Positions 1 through 6,543 of a DNA stretch of 17,397 nt are shown here, piece after piece (the stretch's first letter is position 1; the number at the start of each line of letters is the position of its first letter). The notes beneath the pieces were generated by a model. It had not been told where the DNA came from. It made no database searches and worked only from the letters and a program-made list of their open reading frames with translations. A program made the position numbers and the translations under genes. The stretch lies in assembly GCA_902490355.1 (NCBI GenBank), contig CABUDN010000040.1, positions 1-17,397 of the forward strand, in the 5' to 3' direction. The DNA comes from an uncultured Oscillibacter sp. GTDB lineage: Bacteria > Bacillota > Clostridia > Oscillospirales > Oscillospiraceae.

Positions 1-88
1 TCTGGTAATCTTTTGCGTGGAAACGGACGGAGGAATGCGGGAACAGGGTTATGGTATTGACGCCCGCGATTTCGACCTTTCCCTGCAT
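1..88 (-). CDS. 5' end of an unidentified gene (partial, runs off the left edge)
   Basis: The reading frame is open from an ATG at 88 to the window edge (29 codons). An AGGAGG ribosome binding site lies 8 bases before the ATG. The first residues, MQGKVEIAGVNT, resemble the first residues of the sporulation sigma factor SigG (KVEICGVDT in Bacillus subtilis), and sigG often sits beside a ylmC-type gene in Firmicutes. After GVNT the likeness stops (ITLFPHSSV), so I do not call it sigG. A forespore-sigma-like promoter lies just upstream (125-154). A competing plus-strand frame (2-108) is open but has no visible start here and no recognisable ending. Confidence 0.4.
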   Translation of the reverse strand, partial: MQGKVEIAGVNTITLFPHSSVRFHAKDYQ

Positions 89-123
89 GCTTGCTGCCTC
101 CTGCGCCGTTGAAACTTCAAAAC

Positions 124-157
124 CCAGTATGGCCTGTGCCGGTTTTTCCTATACTGG
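124..157. promoter_or_regulatory. Symmetric forespore-sigma-like promoter between divergent genes
   Basis: CCAGTAT (124-130) and ATACTGG (151-157) form an inverted repeat. Read on the minus strand it gives GTATA (154-150), an 18-base gap and CATACTG (131-125), close to the known sigma-F/sigma-G consensus gHATR-18-CATwHTA. Read on the plus strand it gives GTATG (127-131), 18 bases and TATACTG (150-156), a weaker match. The minus-strand start point would lie about 30 bases before the ATG at 88. The match is by eye; the dyad could instead be an operator. Confidence 0.45.
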
Positions 158-229
158 AAGCTTTTGTCGCATTCTGGCTGCATAGGACAGTCCGTGGCGG
201 GCATAGGGTAAGGCAGGGGAGGGATCGCG

Positions 230-514
230 ATGCAGTGCAGAATCCGGGACCTTCGGTGCAAGGAGGTCATCAATATTTGCGACGGCTGCCGGCTGGGTTA
301 TGTGGCGGACGTGGATGTGCGGGTGCCGGAAGGACAGGTGGTGGCCATTGTGGTCTACGGACCCTGCCGCTTTTTCGGTTTGTTCGGCAGGGGAGAGGAG
401 TACTATATCCCCTGGGAGTGCATCCAGCGCGTGGGGGATGATATCATTCTCATCGACAAGCCCTTCCAGCGCCGGGATCCGGGCGCGGAGCGCAAACGCC
501 GGAAAAAATTCTGA
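230..514 (+). CDS. ylmC: YlmC/YmxH family sporulation protein (PRC-barrel)
   Basis: This 94-residue protein has the look of the YlmC/YmxH family: a short PRC-barrel-like beta domain with RIRDLRCKEVINI near the start, a GYVADVDV strand, and a conserved YYIPWECIQRVGDDIILI segment near residues 64-81. The family is found in spore-forming Firmicutes and is usually next to sigma-factor or sporulation genes; its biochemical role is not established. The start at 230 has GGGAGG a few bases upstream. The C-terminus is a basic tail (ERKRRKKF). It is transcribed away from the partial gene at 1-88 and may share its promoter-like dyad. Family assignment is confident; function is not. Confidence 0.8.
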   Translation: MQCRIRDLRCKEVINICDGCRLGYVADVDVRVPEGQVVAIVVYGPCRFFGLFGRGEEYYIPWECIQRVGDDIILIDKPFQRRDPGAERKRRKKF

Positions 515-516
515 GG

Positions 517-534
517 CCCGGAAAAAAATCCGGG
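517..534 (+). other. Hairpin just after the ylmC stop
   Basis: CCCGGA (517-522), a loop of six A, and TCCGGG (529-534) form a perfect 6-base-pair stem two bases past the stop codon. No T-run follows, so it is at best a weak terminator or a 3'-end stabiliser. Confidence 0.3.
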
Positions 535-572
535 AAAACAGGAAAGTTTTACACAATTTCAGGAAAAAATAC

Positions 573-601
573 TTGCATCACAGGGACTGGTGTGGTATTA
601 T
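573..601 (+). promoter_or_regulatory. Housekeeping promoter of rpsB-tsf
   Basis: TTGCAT (573-578), a 17-base spacer and TATTAT (596-601) make a good sigma-A promoter. An A-tract (564-569) ends four bases before the -35 box and could act as an UP element. The leader from about 608 to the rpsB ATG would be roughly 107 bases. Confidence 0.75.
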
Positions 602-607
602 ATTTCA

Positions 608-714
608 GCATTCCGCACGGTGTGTCGACTCTCCGTCTGTGTTCCCGCGGGAATTGGCGGAGGGGATGAAGCCGCCGGAGGGTAAACTAAATTTGTTTGG
701 AGGAACTCAACACT
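608..714 (+). promoter_or_regulatory. Structured 5' leader of rpsB
   Basis: The leader can fold into a stem pairing CTCTCCG (629-635) with CGGAGGG (658-664), one pair being G-U. Inside it lies the palindrome TTCCCGCGGGAA (642-653). GTTCC (641-645) is also complementary to GGAAC (702-706), which overlaps the rpsB ribosome binding site, so two exclusive folds can be drawn. Ribosomal protein leaders often bind their own product, but I recognise no named leader family here. Confidence 0.3.
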
Positions 715-1449
715 ATGGCAAATTCTAACGTCGTTTCCATGAAGGCCCTGCTGGAGGCGGGCGTCCACTTCGGTCACCAGACCCGTCGCTGGAACCCCAA
801 GATGGCTCCCTATATCTATACCGAGCGCAACGGCATCTATATCGTGGACCTGCAGAAGACCGTCCGCAAGCTGGAGGAGGCCTATAACTTCGTCCGTCAG
901 CTCAGCGAGAGCGGCCAGTCCCTGCTGTTCGTGGGTACCAAGAAGCAGGCTCAGGAGGCCATCCGCGAGGAGGCTACCCGCTGCGGTCAGTACTATGTCA
1001 ACGCTCGTTGGCTGGGCGGCATGATGACCAACTTCAAGACCATGCGCACCCGCGTGGACCGTCTCAACCAGCTCAAGACCATGCAGACCGACGGCACCTT
1101 TGATATGCTGCCCAAGAAGGAAGTCATGAAGCACCTGGGCGAGATCGAGAAGCTGGAGAAGTACCTGGGCGGCGTGAAGGACATGAAGAAGCTGCCCGGC
1201 GCTCTGTTCATTGTGGACACCCGCAAGGAGCGCAACGCCATTGCCGAGGCTCACAAGCTGGGCATCCCCGTGGTGGCCATCGCCGATACCAACTGCGATC
1301 CCGATGAGATCGATTATGTGATCCCCGGCAACGATGACGCCATCCGCGCCATCAAGCTGATCTCTTCCATCATGGCCAACGCCGTGCTGGAGGGCAAGCA
1401 GGGCGAGCAGACCGAGGAAGCCGCCGAGAAGGCGGAGGACGCCGAGTAA
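715..1449 (+). CDS. rpsB: 30S ribosomal protein S2
   Basis: Small-subunit ribosomal protein S2, 244 residues, the usual length for the family. The N-terminus has the hallmark VSMKALLEAGVHFGHQTRRW, then IYTERNGIYIVDLQKT, LFVGTKKQAQ, and the later ALFIVDTRKERNAI and VAIADTNCDPD segments. An in-frame TTG at 697 overlaps the ribosome binding site GGAGGA (699-704), so the ATG at 715 is the real start, giving MANSNVV. The acidic C-terminal tail (EEAAEKAEDAE) is typical of Clostridia. Codon choice is strongly biased (CCC, CTG, AAG, GAG, CGC/CGT), as expected for a highly expressed gene. It is followed 51 bases later by tsf in the conserved rpsB-tsf order. Confidence 0.98.
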   Translation: MANSNVVSMKALLEAGVHFGHQTRRWNPKMAPYIYTERNGIYIVDLQKTVRKLEEAYNFVRQLSESGQSLLFVGTKKQAQEAIREEATRCGQYYVNARWLGGMMTNFKTMRTRVDRLNQLKTMQTDGTFDMLPKKEVMKHLGEIEKLEKYLGGVKDMKKLPGALFIVDTRKERNAIAEAHKLGIPVVAIADTNCDPDEIDYVIPGNDDAIRAIKLISSIMANAVLEGKQGEQTEEAAEKAEDAE

Positions 1450-1500
1450 GCGTTTTTGGAAGCGACTGCTTCGAGATAACGATACGGGAGGAACAAGAAA

Positions 1501-2424
1501 ATGGCTTTTACCGCAGCTGATGTAAAGAACCTGCGCGAGATGACCGGCGTGGGTATGATGGATTGCAAGAAGGCGCTGACCGCTTCTGACGGCGACATGG
1601 ACAAGGCCGTGGAGTGGCTGCGTGAGAAGGGCATGGCCGCTTCTGCCAAGAAGGCCGGCCGCATCGCCGCCGAGGGCATGGCGCTGGCCACGGTTGTGGA
1701 CGGCGTGGGTGTCGTGGTGGAGGTCAATGCCGAGACCGACTTCGTGGGCAAGAACGAGAAGTTCGTGGACTTCGTCAAGGGTGTGGCCGCTACCGTGGCC
1801 AAGGAGAACCCCGCTGACCTGGATGCTCTGATGGGCTGCAAGTATGCCGGCACCGAGCTGACTGTGGAGCAGCAGCAGCAGGAGATGGTGCTGGTGATCG
1901 GCGAGAACATTAAGGTCCGCCGTTTCGCCCGCTTTGCCGAGGGCACCTCTGTGGCTTATGTGCATGCCGGCGGCAAGATCGGCGTGCTGGTGAATCTGGA
2001 GACCAATCTGCCCGCCGAGAAGGTGGAGGCTGTCGGCAAGGACGTGGCCATGCAGATTGCCGCTCTGAATCCCCGTTTCTGGGATAAGACCCAGGTTACC
2101 CAGGACGTGCTGGACGAAGAGAAGAAGATCATGATGGTCCAGATGGAGAACGATCCCAAGATGGCTTCCAAGCCCGAGCAGGTGCGTGAGAAGATCGTCC
2201 TGGGCAAGCTGAACAAGTTCTATGCCGAGAACTGCCTGCTGCAGCAGGAGTTCGTGAAGGACAACTCCATGAGCGTGGAGCAGTATATCGCTGCATGCGC
2301 CAAGGAGCTGGGCGGCACCATCACCTTCAAGAACGCTGTGCGTTTCGAGAAGGGCGAGGGCATCGAGAAGAAGCAGGAGAACTTTGCTGCGGAGATTGCC
2401 TCCATGGTGAAGGGCAACGGCTGA
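1501..2424 (+). CDS. tsf: Translation elongation factor Ts
   Basis: EF-Ts, 307 residues, is the guanine nucleotide exchange factor that recycles EF-Tu from its GDP to its GTP form. The N-terminal UBA-like domain carries the family signature TGVGMMDCKKAL (residues 15-26). The core contact motif TDFV lies at residues 79-82, within AETDFVGKNEKF. The dimerisation region and the C-terminal module follow (QEFVKDNSMSVEQYIA). GGGAGG (1486-1491) precedes the ATG by 9 bases. The gene shares the rpsB promoter and codon bias and ends before a clear terminator. The usual downstream pyrH and frr are absent. Confidence 0.98.
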   Translation: MAFTAADVKNLREMTGVGMMDCKKALTASDGDMDKAVEWLREKGMAASAKKAGRIAAEGMALATVVDGVGVVVEVNAETDFVGKNEKFVDFVKGVAATVAKENPADLDALMGCKYAGTELTVEQQQQEMVLVIGENIKVRRFARFAEGTSVAYVHAGGKIGVLVNLETNLPAEKVEAVGKDVAMQIAALNPRFWDKTQVTQDVLDEEKKIMMVQMENDPKMASKPEQVREKIVLGKLNKFYAENCLLQQEFVKDNSMSVEQYIAACAKELGGTITFKNAVRFEKGEGIEKKQENFAAEIASMVKGNG

Positions 2425-2479
2425 TTCTCTTCAACCTGCGCAAAGCGGACACATTGTCCTGCATCATATGTCTGAAAAG

Positions 2480-2510
2480 AGCCCGGAGGACTGGTTCCTC
2501 CGGGCTTTTT
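2480..2510 (+). terminator. Rho-independent terminator of rpsB-tsf
   Basis: AGCCCGGAGGA (2480-2490), a 5-base loop and TCCTCCGGGCT (2496-2506) form a perfect 11-base-pair stem that runs into TTTTT. It lies about 55 bases after the tsf stop. Confidence 0.9.
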
Positions 2511-2561
2511 GTTTGCATTCTCCGTTGGTGGCGGTTCCATGGGATCATGCGGAGAAGGGGC

Positions 2562-2590
2562 TTGAGCGGTACGGGAAAATCTGGTATACT
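2562..2590 (+). promoter_or_regulatory. Promoter of the helicase gene
   Basis: TTGAGC (2562-2567), a 17-base spacer and TATACT (2585-2590) fit sigma-A. The start point would lie near 2597, about 28 bases before the helicase start codon. Confidence 0.7.
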
Positions 2591-2624
2591 AAAAACAAAT
2601 GTTCTACAAAGGAGGCGCCGCTGC

Positions 2625-4778
2625 ATGATGGATTTGCTTGCGGGACTCAGCGCTGCCCAGAGGGAGGCGGTTACATCCACGGAGGGATATGTCCGGGTGA
2701 TTGCCGGAGCCGGTTCGGGCAAGACCCGGGCCCTGACACACCGGTTTGCGTATTTGGTCAATGAGCTGGGTATCCTGCCGGGAAACCTCCTGTGCGTCAC
2801 CTTCACCAACAAGGCCGCCGCAGAAATGCGCCAGAGAATTCATCAGCTTACCGGCGACAACGATACCGGTTATATCAATACCTTCCATGGTTTTTGCGTC
2901 AGCGTTCTTCAGGAAGACAGCCATGCAGTGCACTATCCCAAAAGCTTTTTGGTGCTGGACAACGCGGATATTGATGCCATGCTGCAGATCCTCTACGAAG
3001 AGCGTGGACTGACCCTGCGGGATATGACCTTTTCCGCCGCCCGGGACCTCATAGAGATGCGCAAGCTGGTCCAGGAACCGGAATACTATCGGGATTTGAT
3101 TGCCTTTTCCCTGGATACCCTGAAGGAAAAGTACGACCAGGCAACAACTGCCGGAGACATCATTTTCTACGGCTATCTCTATCAGGAGAAGAAATGCTTC
3201 GGTTTGGACTACAATGATCTGCTCAAATTTACGCTCTATCTTTTTCAGAAGGATCCGGAAATCCGGCTCAAGTGGCAGCAGAGGCTGGAGTACATCATGA
3301 TCGATGAGTTTCAGGATATCGACGCCATCCAGTATGAGCTGATGGAGGTGCTGTGCGGCTACCATAAAAACCTGTTTATCGTGGGGGATCCGGACCAGAC
3401 CATCTACACCTGGCGGGGAGCGGATGTACGGTATCTGCTGGATTTCGACAAGCGGTTCCCCGGAACGAAAACCATTTTGATGATGGACAATTACCGCTCT
3501 ACACCGGAAATCCTCACCGCAGCCAATACCCTCATCGACCGCAACCGTACCCGGATGAAAAAGAATTTGCAGCCCACACTGCCTGCGGGAGTGCCGGTGG
3601 TGTGTTATTTCGCCCAGACCCAGGAGGAAGAGGCCGCCTGGATTGCGCAGGAGATCCAAAAGCTCCATGAGGCGGGGACGCCGTACCGGGAGATCACAGT
3701 GCTTTATCGTGCCCACTACGTCACCCGGGCGGTGGAGGAGGGGCTGCTTCAGGAGAAGATCCCCTACACCATTTATAGCGGCGTCCAGTTTTTTGACCGG
3801 ATGGAAGTAAAGGATGCTCTGTCCTATCTGCGGATGATTGCCTATCAGGACGATCTGGCTTTCCGGCGGATTGCCAACGTGCCCAAACGGAATCTGGGCA
3901 AGCGGCGCATGGCGTTTTTGGAGGAGACGGCCCAGCGGCAGGGAACCTCACTGTATCAGGCCCTGCGGGACCATCTGGAGGACCCGATCCTCAAGGGGAC
4001 CGGCGCGGCGCGGCTGGTGTCCCTGGTGGAGTCCTTTTCCGCCGGGTATGCGGGACGCCCTGTGTCGGAGGTGCTGGCAGATCTGCTCAATCAGAGCGGG
4101 TATGAGAAGATGCTGCGTACCGAGGGCAGCCAGGAACGGCTGGACAATCTGGCGGAGCTTAAGCAGTCTGTCTATGAGTATGAGACTTCCTGTGGGGAGG
4201 AGTGCACTTTGGAGCATTATCTGACCCATGTGGCGCTTTTTACCAACGCGGACACTGCCCAGCAGGGAGACAAGGTAAAGCTCATGACGGTCCACGCCGC
4301 GAAGGGCCTGGAATTTCCCAACGTGTTTTTGTGCGGCATGAATGAGGGGATTTTTCCCTCCCGGAAGGTGCGGACCCTGGCGGCCATGGAGGAGGAGCGG
4401 CGGCTGGCCTTCGTGGCCCTGACCCGGGCGGAGAAGCGGCTGTTTCTCTCCGAGGCTGACGGCCGGAATTTTGATGGGTCACCCCGCTATCCCTCCCGGT
4501 TTCTCTTGGAGATTGGGCGGGAGCACCTGGTCTTTCCCCGGGAGCCCCGGGAGGGGCTCATCCGGCAAACGCAGGAATACCTGGACCGCAGTTGTCTGCT
4601 GCCGCAGGAGACGTCAGCCGCAATTTTCCGGGCGGGACAGCGGGTTCGGCATTTTCTCTTCGGCGCTGGAACCGTGCTGGATGTGGATCTGGAAAAGCAG
4701 GCTCATGTGATTCAGTTTGACGAGATGGAGACGCCCCGGCGGATTTCCTTCCGGGCAAAGCTGGAGGCCATCGAATGA
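2625..4778 (+). CDS. UvrD/PcrA-like superfamily 1 DNA helicase
   Basis: ATP-dependent 3'-5' DNA helicase of the UvrD/Rep/PcrA group, 717 residues, close to the family's usual 720-750. Motifs run in order: Q-motif LSAAQREAV (8-16), Walker A AGAGSGKT (27-34), Ia VTFTNKAA (58-65), Walker B MIDEFQD (225-231), motif III GDPDQTIYTWRGA (254-266), motif V LMTVHAAKGLEF (from about 553), and motif VI EERRLAFVALTRA (from about 590). Residues 671-717 (GQRVRHFLFGAGTVLDVD and onward) resemble the C-terminal Tudor-like domain by which PcrA/UvrD binds RNA polymerase. The frame is open back to 2295, but AAAGGAGG (2608-2615) fixes the start at ATG 2625, or 2628. It has its own promoter and terminator. Expected roles are DNA repair and clearing transcription conflicts. 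Whether it is the sole PcrA of the cell cannot be told here. Confidence 0.93.
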   Translation: MMDLLAGLSAAQREAVTSTEGYVRVIAGAGSGKTRALTHRFAYLVNELGILPGNLLCVTFTNKAAAEMRQRIHQLTGDNDTGYINTFHGFCVSVLQEDSHAVHYPKSFLVLDNADIDAMLQILYEERGLTLRDMTFSAARDLIEMRKLVQEPEYYRDLIAFSLDTLKEKYDQATTAGDIIFYGYLYQEKKCFGLDYNDLLKFTLYLFQKDPEIRLKWQQRLEYIMIDEFQDIDAIQYELMEVLCGYHKNLFIVGDPDQTIYTWRGADVRYLLDFDKRFPGTKTILMMDNYRSTPEILTAANTLIDRNRTRMKKNLQPTLPAGVPVVCYFAQTQEEEAAWIAQEIQKLHEAGTPYREITVLYRAHYVTRAVEEGLLQEKIPYTIYSGVQFFDRMEVKDALSYLRMIAYQDDLAFRRIANVPKRNLGKRRMAFLEETAQRQGTSLYQALRDHLEDPILKGTGAARLVSLVESFSAGYAGRPVSEVLADLLNQSGYEKMLRTEGSQERLDNLAELKQSVYEYETSCGEECTLEHYLTHVALFTNADTAQQGDKVKLMTVHAAKGLEFPNVFLCGMNEGIFPSRKVRTLAAMEEERRLAFVALTRAEKRLFLSEADGRNFDGSPRYPSRFLLEIGREHLVFPREPREGLIRQTQEYLDRSCLLPQETSAAIFRAGQRVRHFLFGAGTVLDVDLEKQAHVIQFDEMETPRRISFRAKLEAIE

Positions 4779-4786
4779 AGAGTAAA

Positions 4787-4824
4787 CAGCAAAGCGCCCC
4801 TGCTTTTGCAGGGGCGCTTTGCTG
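4787..4824. terminator. Bidirectional terminator between converging operons
   Basis: CAGCAAAGCGCCCCTGC (4787-4803), loop TTTT and the exact complement (4808-4824) form a perfect 17-base-pair stem. It sits 8 bases after the helicase stop and about 20 bases after the stop of the converging anti-sigma gene. The inner GC-rich stem is followed by TTTGCTG on both strands, so it can serve both directions. Confidence 0.85.
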
Positions 4825-4844
4825 AAATGCGATGGATTGCGGGA

Positions 4845-5591
4845 TTATTCCCATCCGTGCCGGTGATGATTGCCGTAAGACTCCTGACCGCAGGAGCCGC
4901 CCTCGCCGGGGAAGATCGTGGAGAGATCCTGGTCCAGCAGGTTCTGAAGTTCCTGCATGGTCATTCCCTTTACATCATCTGGAGTTAAATCTGGGTAAAG
5001 GGATTTTGCTTGTAAGTATATCTGGTACTTCCAGCAGGGAATTCCCGCCGATTGCGCCTCCTGCGCTTCCTGACTGGTCAGGGAGCCGCAGTGCAGGCCC
5101 GGCCGCTGAGCTGCCCAGATCTCCAAATTCTCCAGCACATCGGCGGATTGGTCCGGGTTTTTGGAGATAACCGTAACAGAGACTGGTTCTGCCGGGTCCT
5201 CGGCCAGGAGGGTCTGCAGCAGATCCCGCCAATCCTGAAAGCGCAGGGAAGCGGTATCGGAGAGCGCGGCGGAGCTTTCGGAGCTGGGCGTAAACGAGAC
5301 GATACGGTGGAAGCAGTTGACCTCCAGTTCCCAGGCTGCGGCGGCAGTGCCGGAGGCGGATTCGGCGGCGGGCAGCTCCACGCTCAGAGCGTAGGCGGGG
5401 GTAAAGAACAATCCGCCGCCCACCAGGGAGACGATAACCAAGCACGCGGCCAGCGCCGCGCCCAGCTGACGGCGGACCGGGGAGCGCCGGTAGCCGTGGG
5501 TCCTGCGGGCCAGGTAAGCCAGGGTTTCCTCTTTGAGGGACTCTTCTGCCCGGATGGCGGAAAAGGCGCCGTTCCATTGTTGTTCATTCAT
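4845..5591 (-). CDS. Membrane anti-sigma factor with RsgI-like outer domain
   Basis: This 248-residue protein is predicted to hold the adjacent ECF sigma factor at the membrane. A cytoplasmic part (about 1-43, basic at THGYRRSPVRR) leads to one membrane segment (about 44-66). Then comes YALSVEL and, after an Ala/Ser/Glu-rich stretch, WELEVNCFHRIVSF (87-100), which aligns with the SIELGINRFDRVISV-type segment of RsgI anti-sigma factors. Residues 137-222 fit the rest of that domain (SVTVISKNPDQSADVLENLE, AQSAGIPCWKYQIYLQA, LTPDDVKGMTMQELQNLL). The DVNPS motif, where RsgI proteins self-cleave between Asn and Pro, is missing. The C-terminus ends in a His-rich tail (NHHRHGWE). The start overlaps the sigma gene stop by 8 bases, so translation is probably coupled. 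The pairing with the sigma factor is strong; the signal it senses is unknown. Confidence 0.75.
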   Translation of the reverse strand: MNEQQWNGAFSAIRAEESLKEETLAYLARRTHGYRRSPVRRQLGAALAACLVIVSLVGGGLFFTPAYALSVELPAAESASGTAAAAWELEVNCFHRIVSFTPSSESSAALSDTASLRFQDWRDLLQTLLAEDPAEPVSVTVISKNPDQSADVLENLEIWAAQRPGLHCGSLTSQEAQEAQSAGIPCWKYQIYLQAKSLYPDLTPDDVKGMTMQELQNLLDQDLSTIFPGEGGSCGQESYGNHHRHGWE

Positions 5592-6066
5592 CTGCGCAGC
5601 CCTCCAGCTTCTCCCTGAGCAGCTGCTTCGAGCGGGTCAGGAGTGTGTAGACCGTGTTGACGTTTTTCCCCAGAATCCGGCTGATCTGCGGGGCGGTGTA
5701 TGTCTCATAATAGTGCAGATAGACCACATCCCGGTATTTTTCCGGAAGGGAGAGCACCGCCTCCAGTACCTCCCGGTGGTCGGGAGGCATGGCGGCGGGC
5801 AGTTCCGGCAGGGCATCCAGCGAGACGGTGCGGGAGCGGAAAAAGCTTTTGAGCAAGTCCCGGCAGGCGTTGACCGTCACCCGGATGAACCAGGCCTTTT
5901 CATGATCCTGGCTTTCAAAGACAGTGGTGCTGAGGACGTATTTCAAAAATACCGTTTGAAAGATGTCCTCCGTGTCGGCATGATTCTTCAGATGCAGCGC
6001 GCACACCCGCCGAACGGTATCCGCATACCGTTCCACGGCCTGAACCGCCTCCTGTTCGCTCCGCAT
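5584..6066 (-). CDS. ECF-type RNA polymerase sigma factor
   Basis: A 160-residue sigma-70 family protein of the extracytoplasmic function (ECF) class, with only regions 2 and 4. Region 2 spans about residues 8-80 (NHADTEDIFQTVFLKYV for core binding, then EKAWFIRVTVNACRDLLKS for the -10 contact). Region 4 spans about 105-155 (LSLPEKYRDVVYLHYYETYT, APQISRILGKNVNTVYTLLT), with a helix-turn-helix that reads the -35 box. The start at 6066 has a weak GGGGCGAGG upstream and lies 31 bases after the secreted-protein gene. The 3' end overlaps the anti-sigma gene by 8 bases. It probably drives the ECF-like promoter at 6421-6449, and so its own operon. The regulon beyond that is unknown. Confidence 0.92.
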   Translation of the reverse strand: MRSEQEAVQAVERYADTVRRVCALHLKNHADTEDIFQTVFLKYVLSTTVFESQDHEKAWFIRVTVNACRDLLKSFFRSRTVSLDALPELPAAMPPDHREVLEAVLSLPEKYRDVVYLHYYETYTAPQISRILGKNVNTVYTLLTRSKQLLREKLEGCADE

Positions 6067-6097
6067 GGCCTCGCCCCGCTTTTACGTCTGGAATGAT

Positions 6098-6373
6098 TTA
6101 CTGTGCGGCCCACCCGCAGTGGGCCCCGCCGCACCGGCCCGTGCCATAGTGGTCACACACGCCGTCTCCGTCGGCGTCCGCATAGGCGCGGCCCATACCG
6201 CATGTTCCCGTGCCGTAGTAGTCGCATAGGCCGTCTCCATTGGTATCGGCATAAAAGTTTCCGGTGCCGTCACAGGCCCGGATGCCGTGCCCGCCGCGTC
6301 CGTGTCCGACGGCCAGGGCAGCTGTGGAGAGCACGAAGACCGCCAGCAAAATCGCAATCAGTTTTTTCATCAT
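6098..6373 (-). CDS. Small secreted protein with two acidic Cys-containing repeats
   Basis: A 91-residue protein with a clear Sec signal peptide (MMKKLIAILLAVFVLSTAALA). The rest is a Gly/His/Cys-rich stretch and two near-identical repeats, FYADTNGDGLCDYYGTGTCG and AYADADGDGVCDHYGTGRCG. Each holds a DxNGDGxxD or DxDGDGxxD loop like those that bind calcium in dockerins and thrombospondin type-3 repeats, plus two cysteines. Calcium binding is inferred from the loop, not shown. AAGGAGG lies 5 bases before the ATG at 6373 and 8 before the one at 6370, so the second may be used (90 residues). It is the first gene of the ECF sigma/anti-sigma operon and could be an output of the sigma factor or part of its sensing. 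I know no function for this family. Confidence 0.75.
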   Translation of the reverse strand: MMKKLIAILLAVFVLSTAALAVGHGRGGHGIRACDGTGNFYADTNGDGLCDYYGTGTCGMGRAYADADGDGVCDHYGTGRCGGAHCGWAAQ

Positions 6374-6420
6374 GGATTCCTCCTTGTTGTGGGAGGCGGA
6401 ATGGAACCGCCTGTATTCTC

Positions 6421-6449
6421 AATACGACCGGAGGAAACGAAACCATTCA
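6421..6449 (-). promoter_or_regulatory. ECF-type promoter of the secreted-protein/sigma/anti-sigma operon
   Basis: On the minus strand, TGAATG (6449-6444), a 17-base spacer and CGTATT (6426-6421) resemble ECF promoters of the TGAAAC-16/17-CGTA type, such as those of SigW. The -10 element matches well; the -35 matches in four of six positions. The start point would be about 45 bases before the first gene, which fits autoregulation by the sigma factor encoded in the operon. Confidence 0.45.
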
Positions 6450-6476
6450 AACCCTGAAAAAATTTTTGCCTGCTCC

Positions 6477-6485
6477 ATTATATCA
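6477..6485 (-). promoter_or_regulatory. Extended -10 housekeeping promoter upstream of the ECF promoter
   Basis: On the minus strand, TGATATAAT (6485-6477) is a perfect extended -10 box. The -35 region 17 bases further up (CTTCCC) is poor. It could give a basal transcript of the operon, separate from the ECF-type promoter. Confidence 0.4.
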
Positions 6486-6543
6486 GATCCGGGGGGAATG
6501 GGAAGCACCATCCCGCCGTGACGGCCTTTTTTCTGCTTCTTTC

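Noticed and set aside
598..1965. Open frame of 455 codons on the minus strand across rpsB and tsf
   Set aside because: Its Leu/His/Gly-rich composition is what the reverse of strongly codon-biased genes gives. It covers two certain genes and the rpsB promoter.
2604..3716. Open frame of 370 codons antisense to the helicase
   Set aside because: Full overlap with a helicase carrying all motifs; no start signal and no recognisable domain.
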